The position numbers and the translations under genes were made by a program. Below the pieces are notes generated by a model. It worked only from the letters and a program-made list of their open reading frames with translations, did not search any database and was not told the origin of the DNA. Of a DNA stretch of 64,000 nucleotides, positions 1 through 9,890 are shown in pieces (position 1 is the stretch's first letter; every line of letters begins with the position of its first letter). The stretch comes from Mycoplasma sp. 1578d (lineage in GTDB: Bacteria; Bacillota_I; Bacilli_A; Mycoplasmatales; Metamycoplasmataceae), in the NCBI RefSeq assembly GCF_024582695.1, contig NZ_CP102081.1, forward strand, positions 1 through 64,000, read 5' to 3'.

Positions 1-27
1 TTTTTTTGAAAAAATGAAAGTTATTAA

Positions 28-1302
28 ATGTGAAAAAAACACATTATTTTTAGTAATTTATCATTAGAAAAGTATTATCTAGATAAATATAAAAACGAAT
101 GAACTCAAGCTCTAGATTCGTCAGTTAAAGATATTTTAGGTAATGAATATGTATGAGACTTTATTAACACAAATTTAGAAGACCATAAAAAGCACATTGA
201 AGAAATAAAAGTTAATCAAAAAAGAATTAAAGAATCAATTAAAATTCAGATTCAAAACGAAGAAATTAATACTCATTTTACTTTTGAAAATTATATTCAA
301 AGCGAATTTAATCAAGAAGCATTAGAAATTTTTAAAAAAATTGTTTATGAAGATACTGGTGTAAATATTTTATATTTATCTGGAAAATCAGGACTTGGAA
401 AAACACATTTACTTTCAGCTTTAATTAATGAATTTAAGGCTTATAAAAAATCAAATACTTGTATTTATATTAGTCCATTTAACTTTTCTACTTATATTTC
501 AAATTTAATCAAAGAAAACGATCAAGATAAGATTTCTAAAATTCTTAAATATTATTCAAACGTTCATTTAATTGTTTTTGATGATTTTCAAATTTTTGCT
601 GAAGGTAAAAAAATAGCTACTAAGAATTTTTTATTTAATGTTATTGATAAGCGTATGATGTTAAATAAGCTCACTGTATTTGCTTCAGAATTTGAAATTA
701 AAGACATTACTCCTCTTTTTGAAGAACGCTTAATTACTCGCTTGCGTTCAGGAATTCAAACAAAAATCCAAAAGCCAAATAAAAATGATTTTCGCAAGGT
801 TTTTACTGAAATCTTAAACAAAGAAGAGGGATTAAACATTAATTTATTTGACGAAAAAAGCGTAAATTTTATTATTAATGGTCATTCGGACTCAATTCGG
901 GGTCTGATTGGGGCTATTAGCAAATTAAAATTTTATAAAAAAGAAATTCTAAATTCTGATTATGTCTTTAATGTTGTTAAAAACGCCTTTAAAGACTTTG
1001 TGGCTCCTAATAAAAAAATTACGCCAGAAGAAATTATTGAGCGAGTATGCAAATATTACCAAATTCATTCTAGAGAAATTTATTCTAAAACTAGAAGAAG
1101 TAATGTTGTTATTGCTCGTCACATGATAATTAATTTAATAAAAATTATTTTAGATTATTCTTCAACTAAAATTGGTCAAATACTTAATAAAGATCATAGT
1201 ACTATTTTAAATGCATTTAAAAAGTTTGAAACGCAAATAAAAGCAGATTCTTCAGTTAAAAGAACAATTGAAACTTTAAAGTTAGAAATAGAAAATAATT
1301 AG
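28..1302 (+). CDS. dnaA: Chromosomal replication initiator protein DnaA
   Basis: DnaA binds DnaA boxes at the origin and opens the duplex. Read with UGA = Trp the gene gives 424 aa, somewhat short for the family (about 450-470). The AAA+ Walker A motif GKSGLGKTHL is at residues 119-128. The Walker B equivalent is LIVFDDFQIF, where most DnaA proteins have DD followed by IQ. The C-terminal DNA-binding domain carries the signature DHST at residues 389-392, preceded by IGQILNK. The N-terminal 100 residues are divergent, as is usual for domains I-II. The start at 28 follows an in-frame TAA at 25-27, so the frame cannot extend further upstream. No clear Shine-Dalgarno is visible, but only 27 upstream bases are available. 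dnaN follows after the probable origin. Confidence 0.95.
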
Positions 1303-1435
1303 CAAGTTATCCACAGGAATACTTTATTAAAAAATGCATTTTTGACAATAAAATATGGTTAAAAAATAAGTTTTTATTAATTATCCACTTATTCACACAA
1401 TATTATATTAATATATATTAATTCAAGGAGTTTTT
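1303..1435. other. oriC: Probable chromosomal origin (oriC), dnaA-dnaN intergenic region
   Basis: The 133-base gap between dnaA and dnaN holds TTATCCACA at 1307-1315, an exact DnaA-box consensus. TTATCCACT (1381-1389) and TTATTCACA (1389-1397) share one base and lie next to a run of almost pure A/T at 1398-1424, a plausible unwinding element. Box clusters around dnaA are the standard origin layout in mollicutes. The region upstream of dnaA, which often carries a second cluster, lies outside the window. Confidence 0.8.
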
Positions 1436-2551
1436 ATGAAATTCACAATACTAAAAAATAAAATCGAACCAATTGTAGAATTTTTGAGTTTGTATATTGA
1501 TGCTTCAGATTCGTTTATGCCTTTTAGGTGCCTATTCTTTAATATAAATTCTGATTTTTTAACTATAACAGCACAATCAGCAACTATTTCAGCTCGTAAA
1601 AAAATTGATATTGAACAAAATAACATAAATCTAGAAGAGGTTGGAAAAGTTTTAATTAATGCATCTATACTTAAAAATATTATTAAGAAATTTAATAAAT
1701 ATGTAACTTTTAAAGTTAATGAAAATTCAATTGATATTTATGAAGGAACCACTAAATTTACTTTAACTAAAATTGATATTCATCAATATCCTCAAATTGA
1801 TTTCAATAATCAAGATAATCGAACTGAGGTTAATTCAGCTCAACTTGAAAAAACTATCAATAATGCATCTATAGCCGCTAGTATTTCAAATGATAAACTT
1901 AACGCACTAGTTTATAAATGTATTAACGTAAGTAGCGATGGTGCTAATAGTATTCGTTTCGTATCAACAGATTCTTATCGATTAAGTACTGAAAGCATTA
2001 AGGTTTCTAAACCCGTTGAAATCAATTTAACAATTGATGCTCGGAATTTAAAGAGAATTGTTACCAAAGACGCTGATAGAAAAGTATTTATGTTTTTTAA
2101 TCAAGGTAAATTCGGAATTTCATATACTGATACAGTAGTTCAAACATTAACCACTAATTTAAACTATATGGATATTTGAAACTTGTTTAATTTTGATGTT
2201 TCTCGAACAATTAAAATTGAAAAACAAGAATTTTTAAAATTAATTAGCAAAGCATTGTTTTATTCATCAGAAAAATCAAGAAGATTACAATTTACATTTA
2301 ATCAAAATGAAGTTAAAGTAGTTTATGAAGTTCCTGAAATCGGAATTGGAGAAGCACAAACTTCCAATTACACTTTAGAAGGACCAAATATAGAAATTGA
2401 TCTTGATTTTCAATATATAAAGGATGCTATTTCGGTTTTAGAAAATGGAATTATAAACATATTTATTAGCAAAAAAGAAGATCGTTTATTACTCATTTCA
2501 GAAAATAATAATTATAATAAGCAATTAATAACTCCATTAAGAAGAATTTAG
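1436..2551 (+). CDS. dnaN: DNA polymerase III subunit beta (sliding clamp)
   Basis: DnaN is the ring-shaped clamp that tethers the replicative polymerase to DNA. The frame gives 371 aa, the normal length, with an in-frame UGA(Trp) near codon 248 in the sequence MDIWNLF. The C-terminal end, KQLITPLRRI, resembles the usual clamp ending with its conserved PxR element. An AAGGAG Shine-Dalgarno at 1425-1430 sits five bases before the ATG and fixes the start. The gene follows the origin directly, the standard dnaA-oriC-dnaN order. Confidence 0.95.
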
Positions 2552-2559
2552 GTGATAAG

Positions 2560-2775
2560 ATGATAGTAAAAATTAAAGGCGACTCAATTAAGTTAAGTCA
2601 ATTTCTCAAAAAGATCCACGAAACTCAAACCGGCGGACAAGCAAAATATTTTGTTAAAAATAATTCAATTAAAATTAATGGTGAAACCCCGCAAGGAAGA
2701 TCTTCTAAAATAAAACCTGGCGATATTGTCTGAGTTAATGATACATTGATTAAAGTTGTTGCAGAAGAAGAGTAA
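2560..2775 (+). CDS. yaaA: S4-domain RNA-binding protein (YaaA/RlbA type)
   Basis: This 71-aa protein is essentially one S4 RNA-binding domain. The core TGGQAKYFVKNNSIKINGE is followed by PQGRSSKIKPGD, the pattern of the small S4 protein encoded just after dnaN in many Firmicutes (B. subtilis yaaA). The ATG at 2560 follows the dnaN stop by eight bases, with a GGTGAT ribosome-binding site between them, so it probably shares the dnaN transcript. One UGA is read as Trp. The family is thought to act in ribosome assembly, but its exact role is uncertain. The assignment rests on motif and gene position. Confidence 0.85.
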
Positions 2776-2819
2776 ATTTTAGCCATTTTTTTCAATTTAT
2801 ATTAAATTTTTAAATTTAA

Positions 2820-2825
2820 TATAAT
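2820..2825 (+). promoter_or_regulatory. -10 box (TATAAT) for the recD-pth-tilS run
   Basis: TATAAT lies eleven bases before the recD ATG at 2837 in the 61-base gap after the S4 gene. The leader would be only about four bases. No good -35 hexamer is apparent. Confidence 0.45.
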
Positions 2826-2836
2826 ATAAAAATATT

Positions 2837-5056
2837 ATGAATTCAGAAAAATTAAGAGGGAATTTTACCAAGTTTATTAAAGGCGATAGAAATTCAAGTT
2901 GAGCTTTATTAACTTTTAAACCTGAAAATGGTGGTAAGGTGATAGTTTTATACGCACGAAATAATATTCCTCTTTTGTACGTACAATATGAAATAACTTT
3001 TAGAGATAATTCTAAAGGTGTTAGTGCTAATAAAATGCTAGAATCTTTTATTCCTATTGCAGTTAATAAAGAAATAAAATGAGAAGAATATTTTTGTAAA
3101 GTTTCGCATATTGGTAAAACTACAGCTCAAAAAATAAATAATAAATGATCAAAAGAGATTTTTAATTTAATTAAAGATGTTGATACTAATCAAAGAGAAT
3201 TAAGAGAAATATTAAGTGATAAACAAATCAATGCTTTTGTAGAATATTATAAAGAAAACACAATTCAAATTGAATCTTTTTTGAATCTTAATTCACAAGA
3301 TCAAATTAATGATCAAAAGTTTTTTTATTTATACAATATGGAGCTTTTTTATCAAAAAGTTTTAGCTTTAATACAGCCTTCAGTTCCGCTTTTAGAGTAT
3401 TTTAAACTCAAATCTCCGTATGTTTTATATTTAATACACGAAATGGATCTCAAAGAGGTAGATCGTTTTGCTCTTTCACTTGATACTTTTTATAAAAATA
3501 CCCAAAACCAGAACAGCATACAGCGTTTTGAAGCTTATGTTGATTTTTTATTAAAAGATCAAGAAAATAATAATTCAACTTTAATTAATATTGTTGATAT
3601 AGCCAAAAATATTAGTGAAATTTTAAATCTGAAAAAAGAAGAAGTGATTGAAAAATTTAAATATTTAATTTCTCGAAAGAAAGTATATTTTAGACAAATT
3701 GGAGATATTTCGTATCTAACTAGAAATACTACATACGAAAACGAAAAGTTTATTATTGAAAAACTTAAAGAAATAAACGCTAAAGACCCAATGGAGTTAA
3801 ATAGCAATATTTGTGAAGAGTTTAATATCTTAAGCAATGAACAAAAAAATGCTTTTTTAAATTTTTTAAATTTTAATATTTCAGTAGTTTCAGGCGGACC
3901 AGGAACAGGTAAAAGTTATTTGATTAAGTTTATTAATAAAATATTAAAACAAAATGGTTTAAAAAATCTTAGAGATTATTTTATAATTACTCCTACAGGT
4001 CGTGCAAGTAGTAGTATTTCGCTCAAAATCAACGAACAATGTAGAACAATCCACAGTATGCTTAAAATTGATAAGAATGAACGTGGAATTGATGATGAAA
4101 CACTGAAAAATTTAGCTCATGTCAAAGTAGTTATTATTGATGAATTTTCAATGGTTAATATTAATATTTTTTCTAAATTACTATATGCATGCTCAAATTT
4201 AGAGAAAATTATTTTAATTGGAGATGTTGAACAATTACCTGCCATTGGCCCAGGGAATTTACTTGAAGAAATAATTGATTTTGAATTAGCGAATATTACT
4301 TATTTAGAAAAGAATTTTCGTACTGAATTTAAAGAAATTGTTGAACATTTTAACGCAATTAAATATAACCAATTACCAGTATTTAAGGATAAAGTGGTTG
4401 ATCTTTTTCAATTTAATACTAATAATTATTTAGATGAAATTACTAAATTATATTTAAACGAGGTTAAAAAATATGATTTAGATAATGTTATTTTACTTAC
4501 ACCTTCATATAAAGGTGGTTTAGGGATTGTTAAACTTAATAACCACATCCAAAAACAACTCAATGATAATGGTGAAATTATTTATACTATTAAAAAATTT
4601 GATACTGAAATTAACTTTAAAATTAATGATCGAGTAATTCAACTCGAAAACCGGATTAATGATGATGTTTATAACGGGGATATTGGTTATATTAAAAAAT
4701 TACTTATCAGCCCGAATAAAAAAGTTAAATTCATTGTTGTTGAATTTAAAAAGAATAATAACGTGATTAATGTTAAATATTCTGAAGAAGAATTTAAAAA
4801 ACAAATTAATTTAGCTTATGCAATCACTATTCATAAATTTCAAGGTTCAGAAATTGATAGTGTTATTTTTGCTATTAATCCACAATATAAATTTATGATT
4901 ACGAAAAAATTAGTTTATACAGCCACATCTCGTGCGATTAAACATTTAAGCATTGTTACCACACCAAATTGCGATTATTTAGAATTATTAACTCAAAACA
5001 GTAGCAATAAAAGAACTATATCAACCAATTTTAAATACATTTTACAAGGAGAATAA
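2837..5056 (+). CDS. recD: RecD-like ATP-dependent DNA helicase
   Basis: This 739-aa protein is a superfamily 1B helicase of the RecD/RecD2 type, which unwinds DNA 5' to 3'. Walker A GGPGTGKSY starts at residue 353. Walker B is VVIIDEFSM near residue 434. HKFQGSE and YTATSRA near the C-terminus are motifs of the UvrD-like C-terminal domain. The first 340 residues are the usual RecD2 N-terminal region. RecD2 proteins work without RecBC, which mollicutes generally lack. Four UGA codons in the first third are read as Trp; reading them as stops would wrongly place the start near 3281. The stop overlaps the pth start as TAATG. Confidence 0.9.
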
Positions 5057-5619
5057 TGAAATTAATTGTTGGATTAGGCAATCCTGGAATTGAGTATAAA
5101 TATACTCGACATAATGCCGGTTTTTTAGTTATTGATCGTATATGCGAAAAACTCAAAATCAGTTTGAATAAAAATAAATTTAATGGTGAATTCATTAAAT
5201 TAGATAATGTTGTAATCGCAAAGCCAATGACTTATATGAACAATTCTGGCGAGTTTGTATCGCAATTAGCTAATTATTATAATATTAATTCTGATGACAT
5301 TTTAATTATTCATGATGAAAAAGATTTCCCGCTTGGAAAATCGAGTATTAAAGTTGGTGGCAGTGGCGGGAGCCACAATGGCGTATTAAGTGTAATTGAT
5401 AAACTTAAAAACACTGATTTTAAACGAATGAAAATTGGGATTATGACTCCGTTTAAAGGTGAGTTAAAAAGCTTTGTATTAGGTAAATTCACTGAAGAGC
5501 AATTTTATATTTTAGATAATGTTATTGAAGTAGCTGCTGAAGCATGTATTTCGTATATGCAAAATGATATTTATACAATTATGAATAAATTTAATCAAAA
5601 TAAAAATGAAGTTAAATAA
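5056..5619 (+). CDS. pth: Peptidyl-tRNA hydrolase
   Basis: Pth frees tRNA from peptidyl-tRNA that drops off the ribosome. The 187-aa sequence has the N-terminal signature GLGNPGIEY, then TRHNAG with the catalytic His at residue 19. PMTYMNNSGE and the HDEKDFPLGK segment (residues 86-95, containing the Asp that assists catalysis) follow. The length is normal. The ATG shares a base with the recD stop (TAATG). The 3' end overlaps tilS by 14 bases, so recD, pth and tilS look co-transcribed and coupled. Confidence 0.95.
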   Translation: MKLIVGLGNPGIEYKYTRHNAGFLVIDRICEKLKISLNKNKFNGEFIKLDNVVIAKPMTYMNNSGEFVSQLANYYNINSDDILIIHDEKDFPLGKSSIKVGGSGGSHNGVLSVIDKLKNTDFKRMKIGIMTPFKGELKSFVLGKFTEEQFYILDNVIEVAAEACISYMQNDIYTIMNKFNQNKNEVK

Positions 5620-6478
5620 AAAAATTATCATTGCTGTTTCAGGCGGCCCTGACAGCATGTTTTTATTAAATAAATATAAACATAAAAATCCAATTGTAGC
5701 TTTTGTTAACTACAATCAAAGGACAGATTCATCAAAAGATCAGCAAATTGTTGAAGAATATTGTGAAAAATACCATCTTGTTTTAGAAAAATTAATTTTA
5801 CAAAAAGAAGATTATCAAAAGGGTAATTTTCAAAAATGAGCACGTGATATAAGATATGATTTTTTTGTTGAAATTTCAAAAAAATATGGAATTAATTTCT
5901 TATTAACCGCTCATCATAAAGATGATTTTTTAGAAACTTGTTTATTTCAAACTCAAAAACAAAAAATAGTTAATTATTGAGGAATTAAAAAATATTCTAA
6001 ATTTAAAAATTTAAATATTTATCGTCCTTTAATTTTTAAATTAAATAAAAAATCAATTCTTAAATTTAATATTAAAAATAATATTCAATTTGCTAATGAT
6101 TATACAAACGAAATTCCAAAATATAAACGGAATCAAATTCGATTAGAATTAAAAAATAAAAATTTATTGTATAAAGAATTTTTAATCACAAAATACAGGT
6201 TAAAAAATATATTTTTAATTTTTAAAAAGTATTCTATTAACAAGCAAATAAAGATTTGAAAAAATAATAATTATTCACAAGAGACATTTAAATTTATTAA
6301 AAAACAAAAACAAGTTCTCTATTTTTTAATAAACGAAAATTTTGACGATATTAAACTTTCTAACTCAAAATTACAATCTATTATTGATTTTATAAAATCA
6401 AAAAATAGAACTAGTGTTTATAAATTATCATCAGTAAGATATTTAAAAAAAATAAAGGGAAAAGTTATCTTTAATTAA
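5606..6478 (+). CDS. tilS: tRNA(Ile)-lysidine synthetase
   Basis: TilS converts C34 of tRNA-Ile(CAU) to lysidine so that AUA codons are read as Ile, an essential task in this AUA-rich genome. The 290-aa protein has the PP-loop SGGPDS at residues 12-17 and the downstream motif LLTAHHKDDFLET. The C-terminal RNA-binding part is short, as in other mollicutes. Three in-frame UGA codons are read as Trp. Codon use is extremely AT-rich, and Lys/Asn/Ile runs dominate the C-terminal half. It overlaps pth by 14 bases. Confidence 0.9.
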
Positions 6479-6526
6479 GTTAAAAGTACGTTTATGCTAT
6501 CGCTGAAAAAATCACATAAAAAAGTT

Positions 6527-6532
6527 TATAAT
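6527..6532 (+). promoter_or_regulatory. -10 box (TATAAT) upstream of ftsH
   Basis: TATAAT sits 32 bases before the ftsH TTG start in the tilS-ftsH gap. It is the best promoter-like element there. No convincing -35 box was seen. Confidence 0.4.
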
Positions 6533-6564
6533 TTTATTTATCTATTATAGAGAAAGGGGAATCT

Positions 6565-8673
6565 TTGCAAAATAACAAAAAGAGAAAAATTATTACTATA
6601 GCAATTATCGCTATTTTCTTGGCTATTGCTATTGGTTTAATAATTTTTTATATTACTAGTTTAAGTTCAAGACCAAATGAATGAAGTCTTAATGAATTAG
6701 ATAAAAATATTAAACTTGCTGCCGCAAGTAGAAGTGATGATACATATTTTAAGGAAATTACAACCAATCCTTTTTCAAACACAATTACAGGTGTTTTTGT
6801 AGATCAAGGAAGTTCTAAATCTTTTATTACTTTCGGTAATAAAAATGATTTAACAGCTATTACAGGAGAAACAAAAGTTTTCCCTGATAGTATTTTTTAT
6901 GGTAATTTTAAAAATGCACAAAACGAAATAATAGCTGTTGTTGGAAAAGCCCAATCTGTTGAAACTCCAAGACAAAATATTTTCGTTCAATTATTAATTT
7001 CAATGATTCCTTGAATCTTGATTATTATAATTTCATTCTTTATTTTTAGATCATTAAACAGAAGTATTTCAGGGCAATCAGGTGCATTTGGACAAGACAA
7101 AAGTCCTGCACAATTAATTAAATCAGATAAGAAATTCACTGACATTGCCGGAAACAAAGAACCAATTGAAGAAATTAAAGAAATTGTTGATTATCTAAAG
7201 AATCCTAAGAAATATGAAGAAGCAGGAGCAAGAATGCCAAGAGGAATTCTACTCGGAGGACCTCCAGGTACAGGAAAAACCTTATTAGCTAAAGCAACTG
7301 CTGGAGAAGCCTCAGTTCCTTTCTACTTTGTATCAGCATCTAATTTTGTTGAGTTATTTGTTGGTATGGGAGCTAAAAGAGTTCGTCAAGTAATTAATGA
7401 AGCAAGAAAACATTCACCCGCAATTATCTTTATCGATGAGCTTGATGCTATTGGACGTACTCGTGGAAGCGGGATAGGCGGTGGACACGACGAACGTGAG
7501 CAAACTTTAAACCAACTTTTAGTTGAAATGGATGGAATTAAGGAAAATTCAGGATTATTATTTGTCGCTGCAACCAACAGAACTGACATTTTAGACCCTG
7601 CTCTTACACGTCCAGGACGTTTTGATAGAATTATTACTGTTGGACTCCCTGACGTTAAAGAAAGAGAAGAAATTTTAAAATTACACGCTAAAGGTAAAAG
7701 ATTTGATAAATCAATTAGCTTTGAAAAATTAGCTCGTAGAACCCCAGGTTTTAGTGGAGCTCAAATTGAGAACGTAATTAATGAATCTGTTTTACTTTCT
7801 GTGCGTGAAAATAGTAGTGTTATTACTACTGAAATTATTGATGAAGCAATTGACAGAGTTATGTCAGGTCCAGCCAAAAAATCAAGAACTATTACCAAAG
7901 AAGAATTAACTTTAGTTGCTTATCACGAAGCTGGACACGCAGTGGTTGGAATTAAAATTCCAGGCGGAAATAAAGTTCAAAAAATCACTATTATTCCTCG
8001 TGGAAATGCTGGTGGATATAACTTGATGATGCCTGAAAATGAAAAGTATAATTATACTAAACAAGAACTTTTAGCAACCATTGCAAGTTTTATGGGTGGT
8101 CGTTCTGCTGAAGAAATTAAATATGGAAGCAAACATATTACCACTGGTGCAAGTGATGATATTAAAAAAGCAACCTCAATTGCTCGTAGAATGGTGGTTG
8201 AGTTTGGGATGTCAGATCTTGGACCTATTAAATACCATGATGAAGAAGGAAATCCGTTCCTTGGAAAAACTTTAGCAAATGGTGGAGGAATTTCAAACCA
8301 GGTTAGTCACGAAATTGATCTTGAAGTGCGTAAAATCATTTTCCACGCTAAAGATTTAGCAACTAAAATCATTAATGAAAACCTTGAGTTATTAGAATTG
8401 ATTAAAACTTTATTACTCGAACAAGAAACCATTATTGCTGAAGAGATTGAATATATCGCTAAACACATGGCTCTTCCACCTAAAAAACAAGCAAACAAAA
8501 AACAAAATGAAGACAATTTAGAATTAGATAGTTTAATTAATTTAGTTCAAAATGAAGATAAAAATTCATCAACTAATACAAACGAAAAGACAAATCATTC
8601 TGAAGTTAAATCTCAAAAAGAACAAGCACAAGAAGCTGAATTAATTGTAGAAAGTAAAGAAGACTCTAATTAA
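6565..8673 (+). CDS. ftsH: ATP-dependent zinc metalloprotease FtsH
   Basis: FtsH is a membrane-anchored AAA+ protease that degrades misfolded membrane and cytosolic proteins. The frame gives 702 aa. A TM segment lies at about residues 9-31, an extracytoplasmic region follows, and a second TM at about 143-162 begins near the last in-frame UGA(Trp). Walker [10 protein letters not shown] is at 231-239. The zinc site HEAGH is at 454-458. The C-terminal tail is acidic. The start is TTG at 6565, supported by AAGGGGA just upstream; the next ATG at the end of the extracytoplasmic part would lose TM1. A hairpin terminator separates it from convergent ldh. Confidence 0.95.
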
Positions 8674-8712
8674 AGAGTTTTCTTTTTATATAAATTCAAT
8701 GTGTTAAAAAGA

Positions 8713-8739
8713 AAAACGCATCTTTAAAAGGTGCGTTTT
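8713..8739. terminator. Bidirectional terminator between ftsH and ldh
   Basis: AAAACGCA (8713-8720) pairs with TGCGTTTT (8732-8739), and the stem extends inward with CTTT/AAAG pairs. A- and T-runs flank it on both sides. It lies between two convergent genes and can serve both. Confidence 0.85.
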
Positions 8740-8759
8740 GATTATTTAATAACTATGAT

Positions 8760-9707
8760 TTATTTAAATCCTAATTCTTTAAGAACTATTTCTGTATTTG
8801 TAGAAATAACTTCTGCTGATTTCGTTAATTTTTCATGTTCTTTTTCGCTCAATTTAGCTTCAAGAACTTTTTCAATTCCGTTTTTACCTAAAACACATGG
8901 TGTTCCAAAAACAATATCTTTAATTCCATATTGTCCTTGTAATAAAGCTCCAACTGGAAGAATAGCCTTTGTATCGTAAAGAACTTGTTTTAGAATGTTA
9001 GCAATACCATTTCCAATTCCATAGTATGTAGCACCCTTAGTTTCGATAATTCTGTAAGCTCTTTCTCTAACGTCTTGTTCAACTTGTTTCAATTCTTCTT
9101 CTACATTACCTGTTGAGAATTTTTCTAATTTAAATCCAGCGATTCTAGCTGATGAGATTACTGATACTGAAGAATCTCCATGTTCACCAATAACGTATGC
9201 TTGAACATCGTGTGATGAAACTCCATATTGTTGAGCAATAGCAAATTTAAGTCTTGATGTATCAAGAATAGTTCCTGATCCAATGATTTTGTTTTTCTCG
9301 AATCCGGTTGCATGGTGGTATACAGCAGTCATAATGTCAACAGGGTTTGAAGCAATAAGTGTAATTCCTTTAAATCCTGATTCTTTGACTGATGTACCAA
9401 TGCTTTTCATAATTTGAGCATTTGAGCTAAGTAATTGTAATCTTGTTTCACCTACTTTTTGTGGTCTTCCAGCTGAAATGAAGATAAAGTCATAGTCTTT
9501 TAAGTCTTCATAACTTGCTTTAACAACTTTTACATTAATTGGTGCATTACCAATTGAATCTTGTAAATCAAGAACGTTTCCTTTTTGTAGTTTTTCATTT
9601 ACGTCAATAATACCGAATTCACTACCAAGCCCTTGATTGAAGCAAGCATACATAAAGCTCATTCCGACTTGTCCTGAACCAATAATTGCAATTTTTAGAT
9701 TTTTCAT
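8760..9707 (-). CDS. ldh: L-lactate dehydrogenase
   Basis: LDH reduces pyruvate to L-lactate and regenerates NAD+ for glycolysis. The 315-aa sequence starts with the Rossmann motif GSGQVG (residues 10-15). AGRPQKVGETRL carries Gln83, the residue that marks lactate rather than malate dehydrogenases, and the mobile-loop Arg89. LDTSRLKF carries the substrate Arg152. EHGDS contains the catalytic His176. The ATG is preceded by a GAAAGGG ribosome-binding site on the minus strand. It is a single-gene unit facing ftsH, with its promoter in the divergent gap 9708-9890. Confidence 0.95.
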   Translation of the reverse strand: MKNLKIAIIGSGQVGMSFMYACFNQGLGSEFGIIDVNEKLQKGNVLDLQDSIGNAPINVKVVKASYEDLKDYDFIFISAGRPQKVGETRLQLLSSNAQIMKSIGTSVKESGFKGITLIASNPVDIMTAVYHHATGFEKNKIIGSGTILDTSRLKFAIAQQYGVSSHDVQAYVIGEHGDSSVSVISSARIAGFKLEKFSTGNVEEELKQVEQDVRERAYRIIETKGATYYGIGNGIANILKQVLYDTKAILPVGALLQGQYGIKDIVFGTPCVLGKNGIEKVLEAKLSEKEHEKLTKSAEVISTNTEIVLKELGFK

Positions 9708-9890
9708 AGTTTGTACCCTTTCATAACTATATTGTTATAATTTAATTCTAATATGTTAATAAGTATTACCGTATTTTTTTCACAAAAAATCTAGGAAATG
9801 TGGAAATTTTTTCAAAAAGCGTTATAATTTATATTTACTTTTTAATTGTTTTTGCTATAAAATAAGTAAAGACAATTTAAGGAGGTTAAA

